Of a stretch of DNA of 64,000 nt, positions 23,987-32,131 are shown in pieces. Both the position numbers and the translations under genes were made by a program. The notes under the pieces are model-generated. The model did not search any database. It saw nothing but the letters and a program-made list of their open reading frames with translations, and had not been told where the DNA came from. The stretch covers positions 248,001 to 312,000 of the forward strand of contig NZ_FTMX01000006.1 of NCBI RefSeq assembly GCF_900156045.1, read 5' to 3'. The stretch is from Peribacillus simplex. GTDB lineage: Bacteria > Bacillota > Bacilli > Bacillales > DSM-1321. Positions within the stretch are counted from its first letter, which is position 1. Each line of letters begins with the position of its first letter.

Positions 23987-24661
23987 TTATTTTTCTCCTT
24001 TAATCATATAACCTACACTATAAATCGTTTGGATGAGTTTTACATTGAAATTTTTGTCGACTTTATTCCTTAGGTGATTAATATAAACATCAACCACGTT
24101 TGTTCCTATATTATAAGCATCTAACCACACACGCTCTAAAATCAAGGTTCGAGACAAAGTCTTACCTGCATTTCTCATCAAAAATTCCAAAATTGCATAT
24201 TCCTTATTGGAAAGGAATATATGGAGTCCATCTCGAATCACTTCTCTCGTAGAAGGATTCAACGTCAAATCAGCGACTTGCAAAAGAGGTGATGACTTCT
24301 CTTGATTTCGTCTTAACAGACTCCGTATACGTGCTAATAACTCCGTAAAAGCAAAAGGCTTTGTCATATAATCATCCGCCCCGAAATCAAGTCCCTCTAC
24401 TTTATCTACTACTGAATCTTTGGCACTCAGAATAAGAATAGGAACATTTCTTCCATTCAACCTTAGTTCCTTAATTAACCGCATTCCATTTTTTTTGGGA
24501 ATCATAAGGTCAACAATAATAAGATCATAATCTTCTGCATAAGCCAGCTCAGATGCCATTTCACCATCACTCGCCACATCTACAACATAATGGTATTCTT
24601 TTAGCCCTTGCGATATAAAGCGCGCTACTTTTGTCTCATCTTCTACCAATAATAACCGCAT
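23987..24661 (-). CDS. OmpR-family response regulator
   Basis: 224 residues from the ATG preceded by GGGGGA at 7 bp; a longer frame of nine more residues is rejected. Receiver domain: acidic pair ED at residues 7-8, phosphoacceptor Asp51 in IIVDLMIPKKNG, Lys in DYMTKPF. The winged helix runs from about residue 130 (NKEYAILEFLMRNAGKTLSRTLILERVW, VDVYINHLRNKVD, IQTIYSVGYMI). It is first in an operon with the kinase. A perfect 19-bp Fur box lies 36 bp upstream, so expression should rise on iron limitation. Confidence 0.93.
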   Translation of the reverse strand: MRLLLVEDETKVARFISQGLKEYHYVVDVASDGEMASELAYAEDYDLIIVDLMIPKKNGMRLIKELRLNGRNVPILILSAKDSVVDKVEGLDFGADDYMTKPFAFTELLARIRSLLRRNQEKSSPLLQVADLTLNPSTREVIRDGLHIFLSNKEYAILEFLMRNAGKTLSRTLILERVWLDAYNIGTNVVDVYINHLRNKVDKNFNVKLIQTIYSVGYMIKGEK

Positions 24662-24696
24662 CCCATTTCCCCCAACAAATTCACTCACTTCAATTA

Positions 24697-24715
24697 GATA
24701 ATGATAATCATTATC
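24697..24715. promoter_or_regulatory. Perfect 19-bp Fur box upstream of the two-component operon
   Basis: GATAATGATAATCATTATC matches the classical Fur consensus at all 19 positions. Confidence 0.9.
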
Positions 24716-25025
24716 AAATTATTTATAACAATATCTTAGATTAACGCTCTGACCTGGTCAATCGAACAATAATTTCCATTTAAAAGCTAATAAGAAAACA
24801 TACTCTGGTACCATTGCTATTTCTCTGTGGAATTTACTACAAAAACTAACTATTTTTATGATTATTTGACTAGAACGAGAAAATTTAAAACCTAATTTAA
24901 TTAAGGAAAAAAAACGTATCATAAGGGAGGATTTTAGAACTCGGAGTGAAAAATTAATTTTTTTTAATTTTGTTTTAAAGTATTTTTAATTTTTTTTTTG
25001 TAGCATACGAACATCGACAAGTTAT

Positions 25026-25040
25026 TGATAATGATTATCA
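25026..25040. promoter_or_regulatory. Fur box upstream of the iron-uptake genes
   Basis: TGATAAT-G-ATTATCA is a perfect Bacillus 7-1-7 Fur motif; TTGATA overlaps it and could be a -35 box. At 25063-25084 a GGAGG precedes ATGATGTAA, a two-codon frame. The 310 bp between the two Fur boxes are AT-rich divergent promoter sequence without a gene. Confidence 0.88.
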
Positions 25041-25219
25041 TTATTATTTTAACTTTCTATCCGATGGAGGAATTAATGATGTAACACTAAGAGTTAGAAG
25101 GATTGCACCTATAGATAGAAAAATAAAATCATGTTGAAAAATAAAATAATTGAAAGAATTAAATTTTAAGAATGAAATCATTTTTTACACACTTTAGATC
25201 ATATATGGAGGTATAGCTT

Positions 25220-25780
25220 ATGAGAAAATTATTATTAATTTTGGTATCAATCGTAATTCTTGCTTTATCTGTTGCTTGTACCGATCAAAAAGATAAGGCT
25301 TCTGAACAAAAGGGAAAAAGTATAAAACATGAACAACATGAAGAAGCTGGAGAAGATGTAACAATTGGTCAGGTAAATAAAAACGGAATGGAGATTAATG
25401 CAGTTTATATGCCTCATTCAGTTGAAGTGGCACCGGTTGAACATGGAGGAAAAGAAGGTAACATTCATTTAGAAGCAGACATTCATGCAACGGGGGATAA
25501 TACTTTTGGATTCCATGAAGGTGAATGGATTCCTTATCTATCAATTAAGTATAAAATACATCATCTAGATTCAAATAAAGTGATAGAAGAAGGGCAACTA
25601 TATCAAATGGTGGCAGGCGATCCGCATTATGCTTCAAATGTTTATATTCCACAATCAGGAAATTATGAATTGACTTATGAGATCAGTGCACCTGATTTAG
25701 CTCGTCACGTTGGAGATGTTAAAGGTTTCTATGAACCTATGACATTCAAATGGAAATTCAAGTATGAAGAATCTAAATAA
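25220..25780 (+). CDS. P19/Tp34-family iron-uptake lipoprotein
   Basis: 186 residues with ATGGAGG upstream. Lipoprotein signal: LALSVACT with the lipobox Cys at residue 20. A charged linker (DQKDKASEQKGKS) precedes the Tp34/P19 fold, with conserved metal-site regions MEINAVYMPHSVEV, HLEADIHATGDNTFGFHEGEWIPYL, VAGDPHYASNV and PDLARHVG. P19-like proteins bind copper/iron on the outer face and feed high-affinity ferrous uptake, commonly with FTR1 permeases as here. Downstream of a Fur box. Confidence 0.9.
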   Translation: MRKLLLILVSIVILALSVACTDQKDKASEQKGKSIKHEQHEEAGEDVTIGQVNKNGMEINAVYMPHSVEVAPVEHGGKEGNIHLEADIHATGDNTFGFHEGEWIPYLSIKYKIHHLDSNKVIEEGQLYQMVAGDPHYASNVYIPQSGNYELTYEISAPDLARHVGDVKGFYEPMTFKWKFKYEESK

Positions 25781-25859
25781 TTGTCCAATTATTAATGGGG
25801 ATTTTATAAATTTGATTCAAAGTTGACACAAAAAAGTTAATTTATTAAGAGGTGACGAT

Positions 25860-26396
25860 ATGAAAAATTCAATTGATAATATGATATTTAAATCTCTAGT
25901 AGTACTCATGAGAATATTATTTGGATTAGGGTGGTTTTTAGCGGGATTAACCAAAATTACAGGTAAAACAGGTGAAGTATCATGGTACGAACAACCCACA
26001 GTGTTCCTAACTGAATATTTGACAAAATCATTGGATAAGCCAAATGTACCCGAATTTTATAAGAACTTTATTGATGGGGCAGCTTTAAATCATGTGCCGT
26101 TTTTAAATTACACAATACCCATTACCCAAATAATTATGGGCATATGCTTAATAGTTGGCTTTATGACATTACCTGCTATTTTTATCTGCTTATTTATGCA
26201 AATTAATTTCATCCTTTCCGGTAATATGAATTTGCTTAGCTTAACTCTCTATACATCTGCGTTCGGATTATTGTTCTTTAGGAAAGATGCATTGATTTTA
26301 AGTTTAGACAGATATTTTAGAATTAAAATACTTTGCCCCAGCCCGCTTTTGAGTGAGGCAAATGAAAATAAAAACTGGGTCTCTTTTAATGATTAA
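25860..26396 (+). CDS. DoxX-family membrane protein
   Basis: 178 residues, ATG behind AAGAGGTGA. Four hydrophobic segments. The N-terminal MRILFGLGWFLAGLTKITG is the DoxX signature, with later segments near residues 80-100, 108-125 and 128-145. DoxX proteins belong to quinone-linked oxidoreductase or oxidative-stress complexes. Placed between a P19 lipoprotein and FTR1, it may supply redox chemistry for iron uptake, which is inference from context only. Confidence 0.82.
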   Translation: MKNSIDNMIFKSLVVLMRILFGLGWFLAGLTKITGKTGEVSWYEQPTVFLTEYLTKSLDKPNVPEFYKNFIDGAALNHVPFLNYTIPITQIIMGICLIVGFMTLPAIFICLFMQINFILSGNMNLLSLTLYTSAFGLLFFRKDALILSLDRYFRIKILCPSPLLSEANENKNWVSFND

Positions 26397-26592
26397 TTGG
26401 ACACATGGTAAACATGAGAATTACCATCAAATAAGATCGCTACCAAGAAAAATTTAACAGCCTTACCCCGATTGAATACCGAGAAAAGGCAATAGTTTTT
26501 TATATTCGTTAGGGGTATTAGTAAACTCCTTCATATCAAAATATTTATTGACATCCATTAATTAAAGAACGTTTATTTTCTATAGATATAAT

Positions 26593-26607
26593 TCATAATT
26601 ATTTTCA
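26593..26607. promoter_or_regulatory. Fur-box-like site upstream of the FTR1 gene
   Basis: TGAAAATAATTATGA (minus sense) matches 13 of 15 positions of the 7-1-7 Fur motif. Confidence 0.5.
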
Positions 26608-26666
26608 TTACGGATTACAAAATTTTTTTGCATAAAAAGATACTTTTCATTCCAAAGGAGGCCTTT

Positions 26667-28169
26667 ATGAAAAGCAAGTTAGTTACGACTTTTTTAATTT
26701 TACTCACAGCTTTTGTCATTTTACCAATAAACAGTTTTGCAGCTAATGCATCCGATGACATGAAAAAGGCAAATGAGATAGTTGTAGAAACTATCCAATC
26801 TGTGGATAAGGGCGACACAAAGGCAGCTTTTAGGCAATACGAAACCTTTACATCTACTTGGATTTCAATTGAAGATGGAGTGAAAAACCAATCTCAGCTG
26901 GCTTATCATGATATTGAAGATATCATGGGTCAAGCTCAGTTCGCTTTTGCTCAGCAGCCTGTGGATCATGAGAAATTAAAAAATGCACTTATTAGATTAA
27001 AAGAGACCAACCAAAATTTTATAGAAGGTAAGTATTCTTCTTCATCTAAAAGTGGTAAAAATTCAGGTACCACTGGAAATGTAGCAGAACTTGTGACACT
27101 GCTGAATCAGTCTCTTTCGAAGATTAATGATAATGATATTGAAGGCGCAAAGGGGGACATAGAGAAGTTCCGAAAATCATGGTTGAATGTCGAAGGAATT
27201 GTCCTTACGCAATCCTCAAAGATATATGGTAATGCGGAAAGGGATATGGTTGATAGTTACGCCATGTTATCCTCCAATCCCGCGGATGTTCAAAGTGCAA
27301 AGAAAACGATTGAAGGTATGCGTGATTACCTCTCTCCACTGGTAGCAAAGACAAGCTATACCATGCTGGATGCCACCACCATTCTTCTTCGCGAAGGATT
27401 GGAAGCATTGCTTGTAGTGGTGGCTTTGCTTGGATTTTTGAGAAAAGCTGGCCATGAAGCGAAAAGTAAATGGATCTGGTACGGAGTAGGAGCCGGACTT
27501 GGAGTAAGCCTTGTACTTGGCGTAATTGTAAACCTATTATTTTCTACAGGTACATTTGGAAGTAACAATTTCTTGATATCCGGCTGGACAGGGATATTTG
27601 CAGCAGTGATGCTTCTATATATGAGTTATTGGCTTCACAGTAAATCAAGTCTTGCTGAATGGCAACGATATATTCGGACACAAAGTACAAAAGCACTTGA
27701 TACCGGTAGCTTGTTCTCCCTAGCCATTCTTTCGTTCCTGGCTGTTTTCCGTGAAGGAACAGAGACTGTCCTATTCTTTATCGGGATGGCTGCTTCCATT
27801 AAGTTAGCATCGCTTTTACTAGGGATTGCCATTGGACTGTTCATCCTTGTAATTGTTACATACCTCATACTCAAGGTAGGTTTGAAAATTCCAATGCGTC
27901 CATTCTTTCTCGTATCAAGCATTTTGATGTTCTACCTATGCATTAAGTTTGCTGGCATGGGGATTCATGGGCTGCAGCTTGCCGGGTTATTACCCGCGAC
28001 TCAAGCACCCATCCCTAGCATTGACTTTTTCGGTATATATTCAACCTGGGAAAGTTTTATCCCTCAGGTGATCTTACTTGTTATCGCTGTTATTACAGCA
28101 ATTTTAAATAAAAGAAAAAATAGTAAAATAAAAGTACATACTGGAGGTAACAAAATTGAAATCTCGTAA
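26667..28169 (+). CDS. FTR1-family iron permease with N-terminal extracellular repeats
   Basis: 500 residues; ATG with AAAGGAGG upstream. Signal peptide (residues 1-26, ending FAANA). Then two copies of a ~60-residue helical module, each with a conserved FxxxW (YETFTSTWISIEDGVKNQS, IEKFRKSWLNVEGIVLTQS), reach residue ~215. The seven-helix FTR1 domain follows, with both iron-binding motifs: REGLE at about residue 240 and REGTE at about 361. It imports iron with the P19 and lipoprotein partners. It overlaps the downstream lipoprotein gene by 14 bp. Confidence 0.93.
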   Translation: MKSKLVTTFLILLTAFVILPINSFAANASDDMKKANEIVVETIQSVDKGDTKAAFRQYETFTSTWISIEDGVKNQSQLAYHDIEDIMGQAQFAFAQQPVDHEKLKNALIRLKETNQNFIEGKYSSSSKSGKNSGTTGNVAELVTLLNQSLSKINDNDIEGAKGDIEKFRKSWLNVEGIVLTQSSKIYGNAERDMVDSYAMLSSNPADVQSAKKTIEGMRDYLSPLVAKTSYTMLDATTILLREGLEALLVVVALLGFLRKAGHEAKSKWIWYGVGAGLGVSLVLGVIVNLLFSTGTFGSNNFLISGWTGIFAAVMLLYMSYWLHSKSSLAEWQRYIRTQSTKALDTGSLFSLAILSFLAVFREGTETVLFFIGMAASIKLASLLLGIAIGLFILVIVTYLILKVGLKIPMRPFFLVSSILMFYLCIKFAGMGIHGLQLAGLLPATQAPIPSIDFFGIYSTWESFIPQVILLVIAVITAILNKRKNSKIKVHTGGNKIEIS

Positions 28170-28575
28170 ATTACTAGCCCCTATCCTCGTAGTAGCTGCA
28201 TTAAGCTTAACTGCTTGCGGAAACAATAATGAAAAGGCAGCAGATGAAACCAAGAAAACAGAACAGTCCTCTCCAAAATCTGTTTCCATTAGTGATGGTG
28301 CGAAGGATATGAAACAAACGATTGCTGATCTAAATGCACAACTAAAAGCCAAGGATGCTACAAAAGTAAAAGAAAGTGGAGCGAAGCTTGAGGAATCTTG
28401 GCAAACATTTGAAGACGAGGTGAAAGATAAAAGCCCTGATTTATATGGCAAGGTCGAAACTCCCCTTCACACGATAGAAGCTGGTGCAACGTCTTCACCG
28501 CTTGATTTGCCAACACTTACAAAAGCTGCAAATGAGTTAGATGGTGTTTTATCTGACGTTCAAAATTTAAAATAA
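28156..28575 (+). CDS. FTR1-associated lipoprotein (single copy of the FTR1 extracellular module)
   Basis: 139 residues from TTG after GGAGGTAAC inside the FTR1 gene. Lipobox LTAC with Cys at residue 22. After a charged linker the body (KDMKQTIADLNAQLKAKDAT, LEESWQTFEDEVKDKSPDLYGKVE) aligns by eye with the two modules in the FTR1 N-terminus: same spacing, same Trp, same S-x-x-Y/A end. It likely works beside the permease as an iron-binding or docking protein on the outer surface. EfeO/EfeM-like roles are possible. Confidence 0.82.
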   Translation: MKSRKLLAPILVVAALSLTACGNNNEKAADETKKTEQSSPKSVSISDGAKDMKQTIADLNAQLKAKDATKVKESGAKLEESWQTFEDEVKDKSPDLYGKVETPLHTIEAGATSSPLDLPTLTKAANELDGVLSDVQNLK

Positions 28576-28619
28576 AAGTAAATCGTTTTCTATTAGTTAA
28601 ACAAACCATAGGAAGAAAA

Positions 28620-28681
28620 GGGATAGAAGCCTATAGGCTCTATCCTTTTTTTCATATGGAGCTAACAGGAGCAGGATAGTT
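28620..28681 (+). terminator. Terminator followed by element box 2
   Basis: GGATAGAAGCC-tata-GGCTCTATCC + T7 ends the iron operon; AGCTAACAGGAGCAGGATAGTTAA after it is a box 2 of the three-hairpin element. Confidence 0.75.
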
Positions 28682-28766
28682 AATTTTCATTTCAAAATAG
28701 ATGCATATCCGTTTCGAATCTATCCATTGATTCATATCCTATTAATATTAGGGAGGGGATGAATAG

Positions 28767-29150
28767 ATGGCATCTAATGATGAATTAATTTGTCAAAAGT
28801 TTGCTAGGATTATCGGCGGCCAAGAAGGATTTGCGGGTGGAAAATGTGTGACAACCATAAATCGAAATGAAATCAAGGCAAAAATTTTAGGAAAACGTTT
28901 TAGAGTGACCTCTTCTTTCTCATTTGAATCAAGAGATAAGACTGGACAAGCATTGTGCCTAGGTAGGGTAGCACTCTTGCAAAGTGAAGTCGAGAATTTT
29001 GTTGCTTTGATTCTTAAACAAGGAATAATAGTTTCATCCATACACAATGAGTGGCTATTTGATGATCCGAATTTGATTTACGTTAATATCGAAGCTGTTG
29101 ATGATCCATTAGTTTTTGCAAAGAAAGTCAGAAAAGCGTTAAGGAACTAA
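28767..29150 (+). CDS. DUF1259 domain protein
   Basis: 127 residues, ATG behind GGGAGGGG. A single DUF1259 unit: GGKCVTTINRNEIKAKILGKRF, ALCLGRVALLQSEVENFVALILKQGIIVSSIHNEWLFDDPNLIYVNIEAVDDPLVFAKKVRKAL. The IHNxW/H and DDP features match. Function of the family (LppY/LpqO-related) is not established; many members are two-domain exported proteins, whereas this is one cytosolic domain. The stop codon TAA falls in an AACTAACGG box of the repeat element. Confidence 0.82.
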   Translation: MASNDELICQKFARIIGGQEGFAGGKCVTTINRNEIKAKILGKRFRVTSSFSFESRDKTGQALCLGRVALLQSEVENFVALILKQGIIVSSIHNEWLFDDPNLIYVNIEAVDDPLVFAKKVRKALRN

Positions 29151-29210
29151 CGGATGTCCCACTAGTTGATTTTTAATGAACATAATACACGGTGAAAACC
29201 TGGTTTTGTT

Positions 29211-29290
29211 GAACTGACAGGTGCGTTAGCCGAAGATTGGAGCTGTCTTTAAGGCGGCTTTTTCTTTTGGAACTAAAGGGGCAGGTAATC
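29211..29290 (+). repeat. Three-hairpin element, full copy (type I)
   Basis: AACTGACAGGTGCGTTAGCCGAAGATTG, GAGCTGTCTTTAAGGCGGC + T5, AACTAAAGGGGCAGG. An isolated box 1/2 (AACTAACGGATGTCCCACTAGTT) lies at 29146-29168, overlapping the end of the DUF1259 gene. The next 240 bp up to the ArsR remnant show nothing clear. Confidence 0.82.
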
Positions 29291-29529
29291 TTAGTTTATT
29301 CGTACGGCACGATAATGGTCTGGTGATGACTCTGCAGCCTATTTAGCATGAAAACAAACTGCCCCCTTTAAAATGGTTTAGTGCCATACTAAGTACAAAA
29401 GGATGTAAGGGGAATTTTTAACAAACGGTTGGAGTAAAATTTTATAAGGAATTGTTTGACATTTCTTATAGCTTTGCTTAATATTCAAGTATTTAATAAA
29501 ACATCTGAATAGATAGATGGTGATTTTAC

Positions 29530-30168
29530 ATGTTTAACGATCGAAATTTAAAAGATTTATTGTATTAAGAGTTCGCAAGAATAGGTAAAAGACTTCTAGT
29601 CCAAAACGATTGGAAATTCTATATTTTATCTCAAGGGTCCAAAGTCGGTGGAGGCATTATCTAAAGCTATTGATATGTCTGTGGCGAATGTATGAACCCT
29701 TGCTAATTCTAGATTGGTAAAGTTTCAGAAGAAAGGGATCTACGTCATTTACGAACTAGCGGATGCAGCCATTTCGGATTTTTTAACTTCCTTGCATACA
29801 TTATCAGAAAAACAGTTCGTACAGGTTCAACAAATTAAGCAGGAGTTCTTGAATGTCAATCTTGGCATGGATGGGGTTTCACCTTCAGAACTTAAAGAAC
29901 GGATGGATAAAGGTGAAGTTATTTTGTTGGATGTAAGACCTATGGAGGAATATGAAGAAGCTCATATTCCTGGTGCAGTTTCTATGCCAATTGAAGAGTT
30001 AAGTGAGAAACTTTCAACTTTACCAACCAATTGTGATGTGGTTGTTTATTGTCGTGGTTGTTACTGTTTAATGTCAGTGGAAGCTGTTGAACTTTTAAGC
30101 CCAAAGGTTTTAATGCATTTCGTCTAGAGGAAGGTGTACATGATTGGAAATTACAGAATGATAAATGA
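29530..30168 (+). pseudogene. ArsR-type HTH fused to rhodanese, multiply disrupted
   Basis: ATG opens MFNDRNLKDLLY then TAA at codon 13. The frame continues EFARIGKRLL, then breaks more than once in the HTH (MSVANV then TGA). A long intact middle follows: LVKFQKKGIYVIYELADAAI, then the rhodanese domain with ILLDVRPMEEYEEAHIPGAVSMP and active-site loop VVYCRGCYC. A last frameshift near 30100 separates it from the expected end, GFNAFRLEEGVHDWKLQNDK, ending at TGA 30166-30168. Intact homologues are redox- or sulfur-sensing repressors next to transporters. At least three lesions make a sequencing artefact unlikely. Confidence 0.88.
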
Positions 30169-30179
30169 GGTATTAACAA

Positions 30180-31457
30180 ATGTCTAATAAAGCATATCAA
30201 ATGAACCAGGGCTATATAGATTCTCAAGAAAAACAAAAAATGTTATACAAACGCACATTAATTATTGTAAGTATTTCACAAATTTTTGGTGGTGCTGGGT
30301 TAGCTGCTGGAATTACGGTGGGGGCACTTCTTGCTCAACAAATGCTTGGCACTGATGCATTTGCTGGACTTCCTTCGGGTTTATTTACTTTAGGGTCTGC
30401 AGGAGCTGCTTTAGTCGTAGGGAGACTTTCTCAACGTTACGGCCGTCGTACAGGTCTAACAGCCGGTTTTATGATAGGTGGACTTGGAGCAATAGGAGTC
30501 ATAACTGCAGCGATAATAAATAGTGTATTCCTTTTATTTGCTTCCCTGCTTATTTATGGAGCAGGAACAGCGACGAATTTGCAAGCGCGTTACGCTGGAA
30601 CGGACTTAGCAAACAATAAACAACGAGCTACTGCTATTAGTATTACAATGGTGTTTACAACATTTGGTGCAGTTGCAGGTCCGAATTTAGTGAATGTAAT
30701 GGGGGGTTTTGCTGCATCTATAGGCATTCCATCACTTGCTGGTCCTTTCATTTTATCGGCAGCAGCATTTATCCTGGCAGGTCTTGTACTTTTCGTCATG
30801 CTTCGCCCAGACCCATTAGTAATAGCAAGAACGATAGAAGCGTCCAACCAAGAAAGTAAGGGAATAGAACATTCGACTGATACTGAACAAACAGTAAACA
30901 AAAGAGGAATTATTGTTGGTGCGACAATTATGGTTCTTACTCAAATCGTAATGGTGGCTATCATGACAATGACACCAGTTCATATGGGACATCATGGACA
31001 TAACTTGGGTGATATAGGTCTTGTTATTGGATTTCATGTATGTGCCATGTATCTCCCGTCACTGGTTACAGGTTTCCTTGTTGATAAGTTCGGTCGTACT
31101 GCCATGGCTATTGCCTCTGGAGCCACTTTGCTTCTGGCAGGTTTAATATCAGCGATTGCACCAGGCGATTCCATGATTTTCCTAGTAATTGCCCTTTCTT
31201 TACTTGGATTAGGTTGGAATTTTGGTTTAATAAGTGGGACTGCTCTTATTGTTGATTCAACTGAAACTTCAACTCGGGCTAAAACTCAAGGTAAAGTGGA
31301 TGTTTTAATTGCATTATCAGGAGCTTCGGGCGGAGCCTTATCCGGAATGATCGTGGCTGGTTCAAGTTATACAACATTATCATTTATTGGAGGGCTATTA
31401 TCTTTATTATTGATTCCAGTGGTTATCTGGTCCCGGGGAAGCAAAAATAAAATTTGA
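30180..31457 (+). CDS. MFS transporter
   Basis: 425 residues, ATG behind GAGGT 11 bp after the ArsR-rhodanese remnant. Twelve predicted helices with the MFS motif A VVGRLSQRYGRRTG between TM2 and TM3 and its second-half counterpart VTGFLVDKFGRTAMA. A His-rich stretch HMGHHGHNLGDIG lies in the central periplasmic/cytosolic loop region. Family members of this kind sit behind ArsR-rhodanese repressors. With the repressor decayed, this gene may be constitutive. Substrate unknown. Confidence 0.9.
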   Translation: MSNKAYQMNQGYIDSQEKQKMLYKRTLIIVSISQIFGGAGLAAGITVGALLAQQMLGTDAFAGLPSGLFTLGSAGAALVVGRLSQRYGRRTGLTAGFMIGGLGAIGVITAAIINSVFLLFASLLIYGAGTATNLQARYAGTDLANNKQRATAISITMVFTTFGAVAGPNLVNVMGGFAASIGIPSLAGPFILSAAAFILAGLVLFVMLRPDPLVIARTIEASNQESKGIEHSTDTEQTVNKRGIIVGATIMVLTQIVMVAIMTMTPVHMGHHGHNLGDIGLVIGFHVCAMYLPSLVTGFLVDKFGRTAMAIASGATLLLAGLISAIAPGDSMIFLVIALSLLGLGWNFGLISGTALIVDSTETSTRAKTQGKVDVLIALSGASGGALSGMIVAGSSYTTLSFIGGLLSLLLIPVVIWSRGSKNKI

Positions 31458-31489
31458 ACTAACAAATGCTTTAGCACAATAAGCGAAAT

Positions 31490-31529
31490 AAAAAAGCCGT
31501 TTCCTAACGTATAGGAAACGGCTTTTTTT
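31490..31529. terminator. Strong bidirectional terminator
   Basis: AAAAAGCCGTTTCCT-aacgtat-AGGAAACGGC followed by T7. Confidence 0.92.
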
Positions 31530-31589
31530 GCTGGGATTTGCTTATCATACAAAATACCGTAGTTTGTGTGATTCCCCTTCTATGATGAA

Positions 31590-31716
31590 GGCTCTTTTCG
31601 AAAAGATTGTTTTTAAAACTAAACGATTTAAGGTTGATTGGAAAGCGAGCATCTGGAGGGGAAATCAACCACACCGCTTTACTTGGTAAATAGCAACAAA
31701 GTATGTGAAAACAGCC
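31590..31716 (+). mobile_element. MITE copy 3, internally deleted
   Basis: 127 bp, same orientation as copy 2, with the centre removed (junction TTGATTGGA/AAGCGAGC). Near-perfect 8-bp duplication: ATGATGAA / ATGATAAA. Confidence 0.82.
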
Positions 31717-31747
31717 ATGATAAAAAAGCGACAAACAAACGAAAGGT

Positions 31748-31790
31748 AAAGCATGTTTTAAAAGTTTGATCGAAACATGCTTTTATATAT
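31748..31790 (+). terminator. Hairpin terminator
   Basis: AAAGCATGTTT ... AAACATGCTTT then TATATATT. The following 340 bp up to cotS hold no recognisable gene apart from a short coding-like run (VQVELEFIDENDIEIR) near 31800-31855. Confidence 0.55.
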
Positions 31791-32131
31791 TCAATTGAAT
31801 TGTCCAAGTCGAGCTTGAATTCATTGACGAAAATGATATCGAGATTCGATGATTCTAACAGGTCATATTTACACCAGAACCCAATTACCTAACAATTTGG
31901 GTGAATTGTCTGATACAAAAGTTTTTTTTCCACATAGTTTAATAAAAAGTATGACTACTCCAGCGGTGTCGACTAATCACGGATATTTAATAAAGAACAA
32001 TATTCAACATTAGAGTATGAAATTATGCTTGTATATGGATACAACCTGATATTGGAACATAACAAATCTGTCGTGACCTTACCCTTATATTGGCGGAAAA
32101 TACTTTTATATATATCACAGGAGGGGTTTTC

